A stretch of DNA of 64,000 nt, taken from the NCBI GenBank assembly GCA_902775135.1, contig CACYKY010000003.1, positions 1-64,000 of the forward strand, in the 5' to 3' direction. Numbering within the stretch: the first letter of the stretch is position 1; each line of letters begins with the position of its first letter. The notes beneath the pieces are model-generated. The model made no database searches. It was given only the letters and a program-made list of their open reading frames with translations, and was not told the origin of the DNA. The position numbers and the translations under genes are program-made. The DNA comes from an uncultured Bacteroidota bacterium. Its GTDB lineage: Bacteria > Bacteroidota > Bacteroidia > Bacteroidales > P3. Positions 18,290 through 27,495 of this stretch are shown here, in pieces.

Positions 18290-18679
18290 ATGAAAAACAC
18301 TTTCAAACTCGCTGCCATCGCAGTTGCCGCTCTTGGCTTGACCGTTGCTTGCAAGAACGCTCCCGCCGAGGAGATTGATTCCACTCCTATCGACACCGTC
18401 CTCATCGAGGAAAGCATTCCCGAAGAGGTTGCTGAAGTCGCCGAGGAAGTTCAGGAAGAAGAGCCCGTCAAAACCACTGTCAAAAAAGACAACACCAAGA
18501 AGGACGCCGCTACCGGCAAGACGACTGAAGTCAACAACGATGCTCCCAAGAGCAACACGCTTCCTGCAAACACCACTGCTACCAAAAGTGGCAAAGGCGG
18601 TGTGAAGGTAGCCGATGAGAATGCTCCCAAGGGCAACACTCTTCCCTCCAACGCAACCCCCCGCAAGGCTGGTAAATAA
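18290..18679 (+). CDS. Small acidic/basic lipoprotein with internal duplication
   Basis: A 129-residue protein with a lipoprotein signal (MKNTFKLAAIAVAALGLTVAC, Cys21). A very acidic segment (about 27-58) precedes a Lys/Thr-rich, probably unfolded tail. The tail holds two related units, NDAPKSNTLPANTTATK and ENAPKGNTLPSNATPRK (about 83-99 and 111-127). No enzyme motif is visible. It lies 30 bases downstream of the previous lipoprotein gene, and a terminator follows, so the two probably form one transcript. Confidence 0.75.
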   Translation: MKNTFKLAAIAVAALGLTVACKNAPAEEIDSTPIDTVLIEESIPEEVAEVAEEVQEEEPVKTTVKKDNTKKDAATGKTTEVNNDAPKSNTLPANTTATKSGKGGVKVADENAPKGNTLPSNATPRKAGK

Positions 18680-18711
18680 AAAAGAAGAGTAACACCTTGA
18701 AATCATTTTCC

Positions 18712-18743
18712 AGAGAGTCCGAACCTTCGGGTTAGGACTCTCT
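18712..18743 (+). terminator. Terminator after the lipoprotein pair
   Basis: Stem AGAGAGTCC / GGACTCTCT with an inner AACC-TTCG-GGTT stem, followed by GCTCTTTC. The long stem is convincing although the T tract is weak. Confidence 0.75.
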
Positions 18744-18778
18744 GCTCTTTCACGGACAATCAACATTCACCGTACACC

Positions 18779-19270
18779 ATGAGAAAAACAGCGCTACTCC
18801 TACTGGCTGCTTTTGCGGGCCTGGCCTCATGCGGCCATGACTCCGCCCTGAAGAACAATGCCATGCAATATGCACAGGCCATGGCCGACTACGACATAGA
18901 CCGCGCCTATCCCTATGCCACCCCCGAAACACAAACCTTGACACTGGACTACTTCAAGACAGCACTTATCCCCGCCCTCGACACCGCTTACATTGCCTCC
19001 AACACACCTGCCACCCTCTATCTTGACTCCATCATCCACGTGTCGGACACCCAAGCAACTGTCTACTTCCATAAAAAAACACCCTTACAACCCCATGTCA
19101 ACTGTGTTTTGGACATGCGACTGAGGAACGGCCAATGGCTAGCTCACCAACCCATAAAACACGCTCCCTTTATAGGCGGAGCCGTGCAAGCCATTGACAC
19201 CGCCGGGCTGGAGCAAAACATACGACAGGCCTCTGCCCCGACAAAAATCATTCCCCTTGGCCGCTCATAA
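18779..19270 (+). CDS. Putative lipoprotein, NTF2-like fold suspected
   Basis: A 163-residue protein with signal peptide and lipobox (LAAFAGLASC, Cys18). The pattern NAMQYAQAMADYDIDRAYPYATPETQ followed by strands ending in LRNGQWLAHQP resembles small NTF2/DUF4878-like lipoproteins, in which an N-terminal helix and a curved sheet form a pocket. This family assignment is a guess from pattern only. It has its own terminator 10 bases after the stop. Confidence 0.7.
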   Translation: MRKTALLLLAAFAGLASCGHDSALKNNAMQYAQAMADYDIDRAYPYATPETQTLTLDYFKTALIPALDTAYIASNTPATLYLDSIIHVSDTQATVYFHKKTPLQPHVNCVLDMRLRNGQWLAHQPIKHAPFIGGAVQAIDTAGLEQNIRQASAPTKIIPLGRS

Positions 19271-19279
19271 TCCCCCTAG

Positions 19280-19313
19280 CAGGCTGGAAAGAAAAATCCA
19301 GCCTGTTTTTTTT
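19280..19313 (+). terminator. Rho-independent terminator
   Basis: Perfect 9-bp stem CAGGCTGGA / TCCAGCCTG with an eight-base loop and eight T. From here to the atpE promoter (19314-19535) I see only a small hairpin, CCCCTTC/GAAGGGG at 19446-19463. Confidence 0.92.
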
Positions 19314-19535
19314 ATACACATACTATCTTCCTCCCAACCCCTTACCTTGTCCCTTCTCATTCATTGTATACATATTTTGTATATACGAACCATATGCAAA
19401 GTATATGAATTCCATATAAGAGATGCCGAACAATGCACCTCTTTGCCCCTTCCCGAGAAGGGGTCGAGAAGACCGGAAAAAACTGCCGATGCAAAAAAAG
19501 TTTCGATTTTTAACATTAGATTGAAAAAAAATGTT

Positions 19536-19545
19536 TATCTTTGCA
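19536..19545 (+). promoter_or_regulatory. Promoter -7 box of the atpE-F-H-A-G operon
   Basis: TATCTTTGCA follows an A-rich stretch. Predicted transcript start near 19548, leader about 45 bases. Confidence 0.8.
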
Positions 19546-19568
19546 TCGCGAATTTTAATAAATAATAG

Positions 19569-19850
<282 letters not shown>

Positions 19851-19868
19851 TCACCGCACTTGCACTAC

Positions 19869-19893
19869 GGGCCGGCGATTGGCCGGCCCTTTT
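19869..19893 (+). promoter_or_regulatory. Intercistronic hairpin between atpE and atpF
   Basis: Perfect 8-bp GC stem GGGCCGGC / GCCGGCCC with loop GATTG, followed by only four T. It sits 18 bases after the atpE stop. It could be a partial terminator or an mRNA stabiliser that raises subunit c output relative to the genes downstream. Confidence 0.7.
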
Positions 19894-19952
19894 AAAGGGA
19901 AAAAACGACAAGAGAGCCCCCGCGCTCTTCACTCATAACCCACATACCGACT

Positions 19953-20453
19953 ATGAACAATCCACTGATTAACCCCGGTTTGGGCACCCCAATATGGATG
20001 CTCATCTCGTTCGGCATACTGGCCTTCATCCTCATCAAGTGGGGCTGGCCGGCACTGCTGAAGGGTCTTCACAGCCGCGAGGAGGCCATCGCCGCCTCCC
20101 TCTCCGAGGCCGCCAAAGCCCGCGAGGAGATGAAAAGTCTCGTGGCACACAACGAGGAACTGCTGCGCCAAGCCAAAATCGAACGCGACGAAATGCTGCG
20201 CGACGCCCGCCTGACGAGCGAAAGTATCATCGAGGAGGCCCGCAACCGTGCCACCGAGGAGGCAAACCGCATCGTTGACACCGCTCGCGAGAACATCAAC
20301 TACGAGAAGCTGAAGGCGATGCACGAACTGAAGAACCAGATTGCCAACCTCAGCATCGAAATCGCAGAGAAACTGATCCGCGCCGAGTTGAGCGACAAGC
20401 CCAAGGCCGACACGCTGATACAGAAGGAACTTGAAATGATGGAGCTGAAGTAA
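19953..20453 (+). CDS. atpF: F-type ATP synthase subunit b
   Basis: A 166-residue peripheral stalk subunit. One N-terminal membrane helix (about 10-30, PIWMLISFGILAFILIKWGW) is followed by a long charged coiled coil that dimerises and holds the alpha/beta/delta head. The length and layout are normal. It follows atpE after a 102-base gap that contains the hairpin at 19869, and it precedes atpH by 13 bases. Confidence 0.93.
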   Translation: MNNPLINPGLGTPIWMLISFGILAFILIKWGWPALLKGLHSREEAIAASLSEAAKAREEMKSLVAHNEELLRQAKIERDEMLRDARLTSESIIEEARNRATEEANRIVDTARENINYEKLKAMHELKNQIANLSIEIAEKLIRAELSDKPKADTLIQKELEMMELK

Positions 20454-20466
20454 AAGCACGACGACC

Positions 20467-21024
20467 ATGAGCACCTACCGCATCAATACCCACTACGCCA
20501 AGGCGCTGATGCTCCTCTCGGAGGAGATGGGCACGATGGACCGCGTGTCGGAGGACATGCGCCTCGTCAGCAAAGTCTGCGCCGAAAACCGCGAGCTGAA
20601 CGTTATCTTCAACAACCCGGTGGTCCCGAAGGACAAGAAGGTGGCCATCGTGAAGGACCTCTTTGCCCAAGAAGTCAGCGAAGAGAGCATAGCCTTCCTG
20701 CTCTTCGTCACCCGCAAGAACCGCTCCGTCAACCTGCGAGGCATCGCCGACGCATACATAGAGATGTACCGCGAGAAGAAAGGCATCGTGCTGAGCGACC
20801 TGGTGACCCACCAGCCCATCGACGACGTGGCCCGGCGCATGGTCACACAGATGGTGGAAGACTACACCGGCAAGACCGTCGAACTGCACGACCGTACCGA
20901 CCCCAAGATGCTGGGATGCTTCAAACTGGAGTTCGACAACAAGATGTACGACGCCCGTATCCGCACAAAGATACGCCGCATGCGCATCGAGTTCGCCAAG
21001 AATGAATACGAAAGCAAACTGTAA
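20467..21024 (+). CDS. atpH: F-type ATP synthase subunit delta
   Basis: A 185-residue OSCP/delta subunit that links the b stalk to the top of the alpha3beta3 head. The N-terminal helical domain begins [17 protein letters not shown]. The C-terminal part contains [20 protein letters not shown], a variant of the conserved family ending. It lies 5 bases upstream of atpA. Confidence 0.92.
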   Translation: MSTYRINTHYAKALMLLSEEMGTMDRVSEDMRLVSKVCAENRELNVIFNNPVVPKDKKVAIVKDLFAQEVSEESIAFLLFVTRKNRSVNLRGIADAYIEMYREKKGIVLSDLVTHQPIDDVARRMVTQMVEDYTGKTVELHDRTDPKMLGCFKLEFDNKMYDARIRTKIRRMRIEFAKNEYESKL

Positions 21025-21029
21025 ACATT

Positions 21030-22607
21030 ATGTCAGATATAAAACCTGCCGAAGTATCGGCAATCTTGAAGAAACAACTGGCCGACGTCAGCCTTGAGAC
21101 CCACCTGGAGGAGGTGGGCACCGTGCTCACCGTGGGCGACGGCATTGCCCGCGTCTACGGTCTGAACAACGCCCAAAGCGGCGAGCTCGTGGAGTTCGAC
21201 ACCGGCGACCAGGGTATCGTGCAGAACCTCGAGGAGGACAACGTCGGCGTCGTTATGCTTGGCGAAGTGAGCACCATCAACGAAGGCGACACCGTCAAGC
21301 GCACACGCCGCATTGCCTCGCTGCCCGTGGGTGAGGGCCTGCTGGGTCGTGTCATCAACACCATCGGCCAACCCATCGACGGCAAAGGCCCCATCGCAGG
21401 CGAGGTATACGAAATGCCCTTGGAGCGCAAAGCCCCCGGCGTCATCTACCGCCAACCCGTCGAACAGCCCCTGCAAACCGGTATCAAGGCCATCGACTCC
21501 ATGATTCCCATCGGCCGCGGCCAGCGCGAGCTTATCATCGGCGACCGCCAGACCGGCAAAACCGCCATCGCCATCGACACCATTATCAACCAGCGCGGCA
21601 ACTACGAGGCCGGCAAGCCCGTGTACTGCATCTATGTGGCCTGTGGCCAGAAAGGCAGCACCGTGGCCAACCTAGTGAAGAACCTCGAAGAAAAAGGCGC
21701 CATGGCCTACACCATCGTCGTGGCCGCCACAGCCTCGGACCCCGCCGCCATGCAGTTCTATGCCCCCTTCGCGGGTGCCGCCATCGGCGAATACTTCCGC
21801 GACACGGGACGCGATGCCCTGGTTATCTACGACGACCTCTCGAAACAGGCTGTAGCCTACCGTGAGGTCTCGCTGCTGCTCCGTCGCCCGCCGGGACGCG
21901 AAGCCTATCCCGGCGATGTGTTCTACCTGCACAGCCGTCTCCTCGAGCGCGCCGCCCGCATCATCCAGAACGACCAGATTGCCGCCCAGATGAACGACCT
22001 CCCCGCCTCGTTGCAGGGCAAGGTGAAAGGTGGCGGATCGCTGACCGCCCTGCCCATCATCGAAACGCAGGCAGGCGACGTCTCGGCCTATATTCCCACC
22101 AATGTCATCTCCATCACCGACGGACAGATATTCCTGGAGACCAACCTCTTCAACAGCGGTGTCCGTCCAGCCATCAACGTGGGTATCTCGGTGAGCCGTG
22201 TCGGCGGTAAGGCACAGATCAAATCCATGAAGAAGATTGCCGGCACACTGAAGATAGACCAAGCCCAGTACCGCGAGTTGGAAGCCTTCTCCAAGTTCGG
22301 TTCCGACCTCGATGCCGCCACCAAGGCCGTGCTCGACAAAGGCGCACGCAACGTCGAAGTCCTCAAACAGCCCCAGTATTCGCCCATGCCCGTCGAGGAA
22401 CAGGTGGCCATCATCTACTGCGGCACCAACGGACTGCTGCAGAAGGTGCCCGTGGACAAGGTACGTGCCTTCGAGAAGGAATTCCTTTTCCAGATGCGCA
22501 GCCAGCACGCCGCCGTGCTCGACAACCTGAAAGCCGGCAAACTGGTGGACAGCGACCTGGCCGAAATGAAGACAGTGGCCCTCGACCTAGCCGAGAGATA
22601 CAAATAA
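21030..22607 (+). CDS. atpA: F-type ATP synthase subunit alpha
   Basis: A 525-residue nucleotide-binding but non-catalytic subunit of the F1 head. The P-loop GDRQTGKT is at 171-178. The signatures [15 protein letters not shown] and [38 protein letters not shown] region follow, and the Arg finger region lies near [10 protein letters not shown]. The N-terminal beta-barrel (1-100) and C-terminal helical domain are complete. Central gene of the operon. The subunit beta and epsilon genes (atpD, atpC) are not in this window. Confidence 0.97.
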   Translation: MSDIKPAEVSAILKKQLADVSLETHLEEVGTVLTVGDGIARVYGLNNAQSGELVEFDTGDQGIVQNLEEDNVGVVMLGEVSTINEGDTVKRTRRIASLPVGEGLLGRVINTIGQPIDGKGPIAGEVYEMPLERKAPGVIYRQPVEQPLQTGIKAIDSMIPIGRGQRELIIGDRQTGKTAIAIDTIINQRGNYEAGKPVYCIYVACGQKGSTVANLVKNLEEKGAMAYTIVVAATASDPAAMQFYAPFAGAAIGEYFRDTGRDALVIYDDLSKQAVAYREVSLLLRRPPGREAYPGDVFYLHSRLLERAARIIQNDQIAAQMNDLPASLQGKVKGGGSLTALPIIETQAGDVSAYIPTNVISITDGQIFLETNLFNSGVRPAINVGISVSRVGGKAQIKSMKKIAGTLKIDQAQYRELEAFSKFGSDLDAATKAVLDKGARNVEVLKQPQYSPMPVEEQVAIIYCGTNGLLQKVPVDKVRAFEKEFLFQMRSQHAAVLDNLKAGKLVDSDLAEMKTVALDLAERYK

Positions 22608-22632
22608 GCTAATTATTCGGAAAGGTTGAAGA

Positions 22633-23517
22633 ATGGCTAATTTGAAAGAAGTCAGAACGCGCATAGGCTCCGTGAGCTCGACGCAGCAGATTACCTCCGC
22701 CATGAAGATGGTCTCCGCTGCCAAGTTCCGCCGTGCACAGAATGCCATCATTGGCATGAGGCCTTATGCAGCGCAGCTCGACGAAATAGTGACCGACATA
22801 GACACCGGTGGCGAAGTGCTGACACCCTATCATGCCGTGCGCCCGCTGAAGAACGTGCTGCTAGTGGTGGTCACCTCGAACAAAGGCCTCTGCGGCGCCT
22901 TCAACAGCAACGTCATCAAGCAGGCCACCGCACGCATAGAACACTACAAGTCACTCCTGCCCGAGGACGGCGTGCTTCGCGTGCTTTCGATTGGCAAGAA
23001 GTCGTCCGAACTCATGGCCCGCCGCAAGGACATCGCACTCACGGTGAACGACGAGCTGTTGGACGGTGCCACGTTCGACTCCGTAGCCGAAGTGGCCGAC
23101 GGAATCATGAATGCTTTCGCCAACAAGGAGATAGACCTCGTCGAGGTGGTGTACAACCAATTCAAAAACTCGCTCTCGCAGGTACTCTCCACCGACCAGT
23201 TCCTGCCTGTGGTACCCGCCAAAGCCGTGCAAGCGAAAGGTGCCGTGGCCATGCGTAACGACTACATCTACGAGCCCTCGAAGGAGGACATCGTGCGAAG
23301 CATGGTGCCCCTGATGCTGCGATCCACCTTCTACCGCATGTTGCTCGACTCGCTGGCATCGGAGCACGGCGCCCGCATGACAGCCATGCAGAAAGCCACC
23401 GACAACGCCACAGAACTGCTCAAGGACTTGCGCCTGAGCTACAACAAAGCCCGACAAGCAGCCATCACCAACGAAATCATCGAGATTGTGAGCGGTTCCG
23501 AAGCTTTGAAAGGCTGA
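22633..23517 (+). CDS. atpG: F-type ATP synthase subunit gamma
   Basis: A 294-residue central rotor shaft. The N-terminal helix (ANLKEVRTRIGSVSSTQQIT) and C-terminal helix (DNATELLKDLRLSYNKARQA) form the asymmetric coiled coil that turns inside the head. The central Rossmann-like part contains SNKGLCGAFNSNV. Last gene of the operon; a strong terminator follows 15 bases after the stop. Confidence 0.95.
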   Translation: MANLKEVRTRIGSVSSTQQITSAMKMVSAAKFRRAQNAIIGMRPYAAQLDEIVTDIDTGGEVLTPYHAVRPLKNVLLVVVTSNKGLCGAFNSNVIKQATARIEHYKSLLPEDGVLRVLSIGKKSSELMARRKDIALTVNDELLDGATFDSVAEVADGIMNAFANKEIDLVEVVYNQFKNSLSQVLSTDQFLPVVPAKAVQAKGAVAMRNDYIYEPSKEDIVRSMVPLMLRSTFYRMLLDSLASEHGARMTAMQKATDNATELLKDLRLSYNKARQAAITNEIIEIVSGSEALKG

Positions 23518-23532
23518 CACCAAGAATCCCCT

Positions 23533-23567
23533 AGGCACCGATGCGGCATGCATCGGTGCCTATTTTT
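23533..23567 (+). terminator. Terminator of the ATP synthase operon
   Basis: Perfect 12-bp stem AGGCACCGATGC / GCATCGGTGCCT with a five-base loop and ATTTTTG tail. Confidence 0.92.
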
Positions 23568-23582
23568 GTTTAGAAAATACAG

Positions 23583-25823
23583 ATGAAAAAAATCATTCTC
23601 CCAATAGTGATGCTAGTGCTCAGCGCAGGCATGGCCTTGGCCAAGACCGTGGACCTTGCTGTGGCCCGCGTGGCAGCGGCACACCTGTTGCAGAAAGAAG
23701 TATTCTGCGCCACACCCGAAACCTTCACAGAGTGTTACCTCTTCGTTGGTGCCGACGGCAAAGGATTTGCCCTTATCGCTGCCGACGACTGTGTGCGTCC
23801 CGTTCTCGGATACTCGCTCACCGGCACCTTCCCCGCCGAAAAACTGCCATCGCATATCCTAGGTTGGATTGAAGCCTACGAACTGAACATCCGCACCCTC
23901 CGTAACTTGGGCATCACACCGAGCGAAAAAACACGCCAGGAATGGCAGATGCTGGCAGAAACCAAGTTCCGGACCGTACGCGACACCGCCGTCGGCCCCC
24001 TGATGACCACACAGTGGAACCAGTCGCCATGGTACAACCAGATGTGTCCCTACAGCATACAGGACGAGGCATATTCCGTCACCGGCTGCGTGGCCACAGC
24101 TATGGCACAGGTAATGAAATACTGGAACCATCCCGCCGTGGGCCGCGGTTCGCACTCCTACATGCCCCACGGCTTCAGCCTGCAGAGTGCCCAGTTCGAT
24201 ACCACACACTACGATTGGACCCAAATGCCCAACCGCCTCGGATGGAACTCCTCCCAGGAGGAAATCGACGCCGTAGCGCTGCTGATGTACCATGTGGGCG
24301 TGGCCGTGGAAATGAACTACAGTCCCCAGAGCAGCGGTGCCCATGTCTCCGCCTACGGCGACCCCAACTCGGCCTCCGCCGAGAATGCCCTGAAGAACTA
24401 CTTCCGCTACAACCAGGCCCTCTTCTCGGCCTACCGAGGCAACTATAGCGATGCCGAGTGGAACGACCTGCTCACCACAGAGCTCGATGCCTCACGACCC
24501 GTGATGCTCTCCGGCACCGACGGCCATGGCGGCCACGCCTTCGTCATCGACGGATACGACTCCCTTGGCTTCTACCACCTCAATTGGGGATGGGGCGGAT
24601 ACTGCGACGGCTACTACACCTTTGACTCCCTGAGCCCCAGCGCCAGCGGTATCGGAGGCAACGAAAGCAACTCCTACAGTCACGACAACCACGCCTTGCT
24701 CCACGTCTTCCCCGCCAGCGAAGACCCTGTGGTGACGGTGAACGTGGTATCCTCCGACCCCGCCGTGGGCACCGTCAACGGTGGCGGCACTATGGCATCA
24801 TATACCACCACCACCATTCGGGCCACCGCCAACGAGGGCTACCGTTTCCTCCACTGGAAGAGCGGCAACCACTATAACCCCTTCACCTTCGCACCCAACA
24901 ACGACTACTCAGACACCGCAATCTTCGCCCCCATCTACGGCGACACGCTGGGCTACTGCTTCTCCGGCTACCAAGGCCTTTGGGGCGAGTACGGCAACAC
25001 CCCTCCTGAATGGGGTATCCGTGTGCCAGCACGCTCGGTACCACATCACCGCCAACTCAATGCCGTGCAGTTCTACGGCGTCAGCAATGCCACCTATACC
25101 CTCAACGTCTTCCACGGCAACAACCGCGAGCAACTCATCTTCTCCGCCACACCCAGCACCTCCGACTTCGGATGGGTCACCGTGCCCCTCTCCAACCCCG
25201 TGCCGTTGGTGGACAGCCTGCCTCTCTGGATAACCCTCACCAGCCGCAGCTACACCAACCCAGCCGTCTATTCCAGTTATTCCGGAAACCCTGACGGCAC
25301 ATGGTACAAACGTGCCGGCACCACCTGGGAGCATCTCGAAGACCGCAATGAGTACTATTCTTGGATGATTCGTGCCCTGCTAGGCGAACTTGAGCAGGTG
25401 ACCGTCACCGTCGAAGCCAACTACGCCGACCGCGGCACCGTCGACGGTAGCGGCAGCTACTATCCCGGCGACACCGCCATACTCACCGCCACCCCTGCCG
25501 CAGGCTACCGCTTCGCGGGATGGAGCACTGGCGAACAAGACAACCCCTTGCATTTACGCGTTACTGGTCCCGCTACCATCATCGCCGCCTTCGTACCTCA
25601 GCCTGTAGGCATCGAGGAAACGGAACTGGAAGGATGTCGGGTGGAGCTCTCTGGCCTCAATCTCACCATCGACAATCCCCAGGGACTCACCGTGAACCTC
25701 TACGACATGCAGGGCCGCCAACTGGTCTCCTCCGCCAGCCGGCAAGCCTCCTTCACACTTCCCGCCACCGGAGTCTATATGCTCCAGGCTGGCGGCAAAA
25801 GTCATAAAATTGTCGCTTTATAA
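23583..25823 (+). CDS. Secreted C10-family cysteine protease with T9SS sorting domain
   Basis: A 746-residue streptopain/Spi-type protease exported by Sec and then T9SS. Signal peptide 1-20, then a propeptide-like domain to about 135. The catalytic domain contains Cys169 in VTGCVATAMAQVMKYW, His318 in GGHAFVIDGYD, and the WGWGG motif at 335-339. Two Gly/Thr-rich 'bacterial repeat' units (near 380-440 and 595-655; pattern GYRF-x-W) follow. The last ~75 residues are a T9SS type A sorting domain (LYDMQGRQL, GVYMLQAGGKSHKIVAL). Immediately downstream of the ATP synthase terminator. One of three C10 proteases in the window. Confidence 0.93.
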   Translation: MKKIILPIVMLVLSAGMALAKTVDLAVARVAAAHLLQKEVFCATPETFTECYLFVGADGKGFALIAADDCVRPVLGYSLTGTFPAEKLPSHILGWIEAYELNIRTLRNLGITPSEKTRQEWQMLAETKFRTVRDTAVGPLMTTQWNQSPWYNQMCPYSIQDEAYSVTGCVATAMAQVMKYWNHPAVGRGSHSYMPHGFSLQSAQFDTTHYDWTQMPNRLGWNSSQEEIDAVALLMYHVGVAVEMNYSPQSSGAHVSAYGDPNSASAENALKNYFRYNQALFSAYRGNYSDAEWNDLLTTELDASRPVMLSGTDGHGGHAFVIDGYDSLGFYHLNWGWGGYCDGYYTFDSLSPSASGIGGNESNSYSHDNHALLHVFPASEDPVVTVNVVSSDPAVGTVNGGGTMASYTTTTIRATANEGYRFLHWKSGNHYNPFTFAPNNDYSDTAIFAPIYGDTLGYCFSGYQGLWGEYGNTPPEWGIRVPARSVPHHRQLNAVQFYGVSNATYTLNVFHGNNREQLIFSATPSTSDFGWVTVPLSNPVPLVDSLPLWITLTSRSYTNPAVYSSYSGNPDGTWYKRAGTTWEHLEDRNEYYSWMIRALLGELEQVTVTVEANYADRGTVDGSGSYYPGDTAILTATPAAGYRFAGWSTGEQDNPLHLRVTGPATIIAAFVPQPVGIEETELEGCRVELSGLNLTIDNPQGLTVNLYDMQGRQLVSSASRQASFTLPATGVYMLQAGGKSHKIVAL

Positions 25824-25852
25824 CAAATAAAATAACTGTCAAAACCGATATT

Positions 25853-27178
25853 ATGGACAATACCAAGACCCAAAACACAAAACTGGCCATCGTTCCCGTC
25901 ATAGCGATGTTCTTCATGTTCGCTATGATCAGCTTTGTAACCAACATGGCAGCCCCCTTCGGCAACATCTGGAAAAACAGCTATGAATGGTCCGGCATGC
26001 TGGGCAACATGATGAACTTCCTTGCCTACCTCATCATGGGCATTCCCGCCGGCAAACTGATGAGCCGCATTGGCTACAAAAAAACGGCCCTCATAGCCCT
26101 CGGCGTGGGCTTCGTGGGCATGCTGGTGCAGTACCTCTCGAGCCTCGTGGGCGCCGAGACGGCCACCTTCACCGTCAGCGGACAGCCCGTGATGCTCAAC
26201 TTCATCATCTACCTCCTCGGAGCCTTCATCTGCGGCTTCTGCGTCTGCATGCTCAACACCGTGGTGAACCCCATGCTCAACCTCCTGGGAGGCGGCGGAA
26301 ACCGCGGCAACCAGCTCATTCAAACCGGCGGCACCCTCAATTCGCTCACTGGCACCCTGACACCGCTGCTCGTCGGCGCCCTCATCGGCACCGTCACCGA
26401 GCGCACCGCCATGAGCGATGTGGCACCGCTGCTCTTCATCGCCATGGGCGTCTTCGCCCTTGCCTTCCTCATCATCTTCTTCGTTAACATCCCCGAACCC
26501 GGGAAAACCGGAGCCGCTGCAACATCCAACACAAGCGGCAAGAAATACAGCGCCTGGAGCTTCCGCCACCTGGTGCTGGGCGTCGTAGCCATTTTCTTCT
26601 ATGTCGGCATCGAGGTGGGCATTCCGGCCGAGCTCAACTTCTACCTCACTGACGACCCGCTCTGCGGAGCCGCCATTGGTGGCGCCGTAGCCGCCATCTA
26701 CTGGCTCCTGATGATGGTGGGACGCGCAGCCAGCGCCGCCATCAGTGGCAAAGTATCCACCCGCGCCCAACTCTCCACTGTGGCCATCGCGGCCATAGCC
26801 CTTGTCATCGTGGCCATCCTCATGCCCAGCGACATCCGAGTTTCCATGCCCGGCTACAGCGTCGGCGACGGATTCCAGATGTTCCAGGTACCCATCAGCG
26901 CCCTCTTCCTCGTCCTCTGCGGCCTCTGCACCTCGCTCATGTGGGGCACCATCTTCAACCTCTCCGTCGAGGGACTCGGCCGCTACACCGAGCAGGCCTC
27001 CGGCATCTTCATGATGATGGTGGTAGGCGGCGGCGTCATGCCCCTCATCCAGAACGCCATCGCTGGTGCTGTGGGCTACATGGGCTCCTACTGGCTCGTG
27101 GTGGCCATGCTGGCCTACATCCTCTTCTATGCCCTCGCAGGATCCAAGAACGTCAACCGCGACATCCCCGTCGAGTAA
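25853..27178 (+). CDS. Sugar permease, MFS family (FucP/GluP/NagP-like)
   Basis: A 441-residue permease with about 12 membrane helices. The N-terminal FFMFAMISFVTNMAAPF resembles the first helix of FHS-family sugar:proton symporters (fucose, glucose/galactose, N-acetylglucosamine). The family loop is recognisable as MGIPAGKLMSRIGYKKTAL. The C-terminal half contains VEGLGRYTEQASGIFMMMVVGGG, also typical. The sugar cannot be deduced. No glycoside hydrolase or kinase gene is adjacent. Confidence 0.88.
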   Translation: MDNTKTQNTKLAIVPVIAMFFMFAMISFVTNMAAPFGNIWKNSYEWSGMLGNMMNFLAYLIMGIPAGKLMSRIGYKKTALIALGVGFVGMLVQYLSSLVGAETATFTVSGQPVMLNFIIYLLGAFICGFCVCMLNTVVNPMLNLLGGGGNRGNQLIQTGGTLNSLTGTLTPLLVGALIGTVTERTAMSDVAPLLFIAMGVFALAFLIIFFVNIPEPGKTGAAATSNTSGKKYSAWSFRHLVLGVVAIFFYVGIEVGIPAELNFYLTDDPLCGAAIGGAVAAIYWLLMMVGRAASAAISGKVSTRAQLSTVAIAAIALVIVAILMPSDIRVSMPGYSVGDGFQMFQVPISALFLVLCGLCTSLMWGTIFNLSVEGLGRYTEQASGIFMMMVVGGGVMPLIQNAIAGAVGYMGSYWLVVAMLAYILFYALAGSKNVNRDIPVE

Positions 27179-27202
27179 TACCCCGACCCGAAACACAACA
27201 CC

Positions 27203-27247
27203 ACAGCGTGCGGCGCCTCCCCCATTGCCGGAGACACCGCACGCTGT
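27203..27247 (+). terminator. Long hairpin after the sugar permease gene
   Basis: Perfect 11-bp stem ACAGCGTGCGG / CCGCACGCTGT around a 23-base loop, 24 bases after the stop. There is no T tract, so termination strength is uncertain. The stretch 27248-27337 shows nothing else clear. Confidence 0.6.
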
Positions 27248-27337
27248 CTGCTTCCCCACCCTACCCTGCAGCGCACATTTCCTCGTCCACCCCATCGTTG
27301 CGAGTATGGCAAGGCTACAATACTTTTTTTTTGCCAC

Positions 27338-27362
27338 ATCGGAAAAAATTCGTATCTTTGCA
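27338..27362 (+). promoter_or_regulatory. rpsA promoter
   Basis: ATCGGAAAAAATTCG then -7 box TATCTTTGCA (27353-27362). The spacer is nearly the same as at 17553 and 46381. Predicted transcript start near 27365. Confidence 0.82.
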
Positions 27363-27495
27363 ACACATTTCGAGTGCGCTATATCCTGCAAATAGATTGT
27401 TACTCAAAATGTTATATCAATAAAAAGTCAAACCCGTGCAGGGCAGGATGCACTAATAAAAGCCGCGGAGCTTACTCTCCGCACAAAAAGAAAAG
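27363..27495 (+). promoter_or_regulatory. Structured 5' leader of rpsA
   Basis: A leader of about 131 bases, long for this genome. It contains two hairpins: GTGCA/TGCAC (27436-27453) and GCGGAG/CTCCGC (27465-27482). The second ends 13 bases before the ATG, where it could control ribosome access. Ribosomal protein leaders often bind their own product; whether this one does is inference. Confidence 0.5.
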
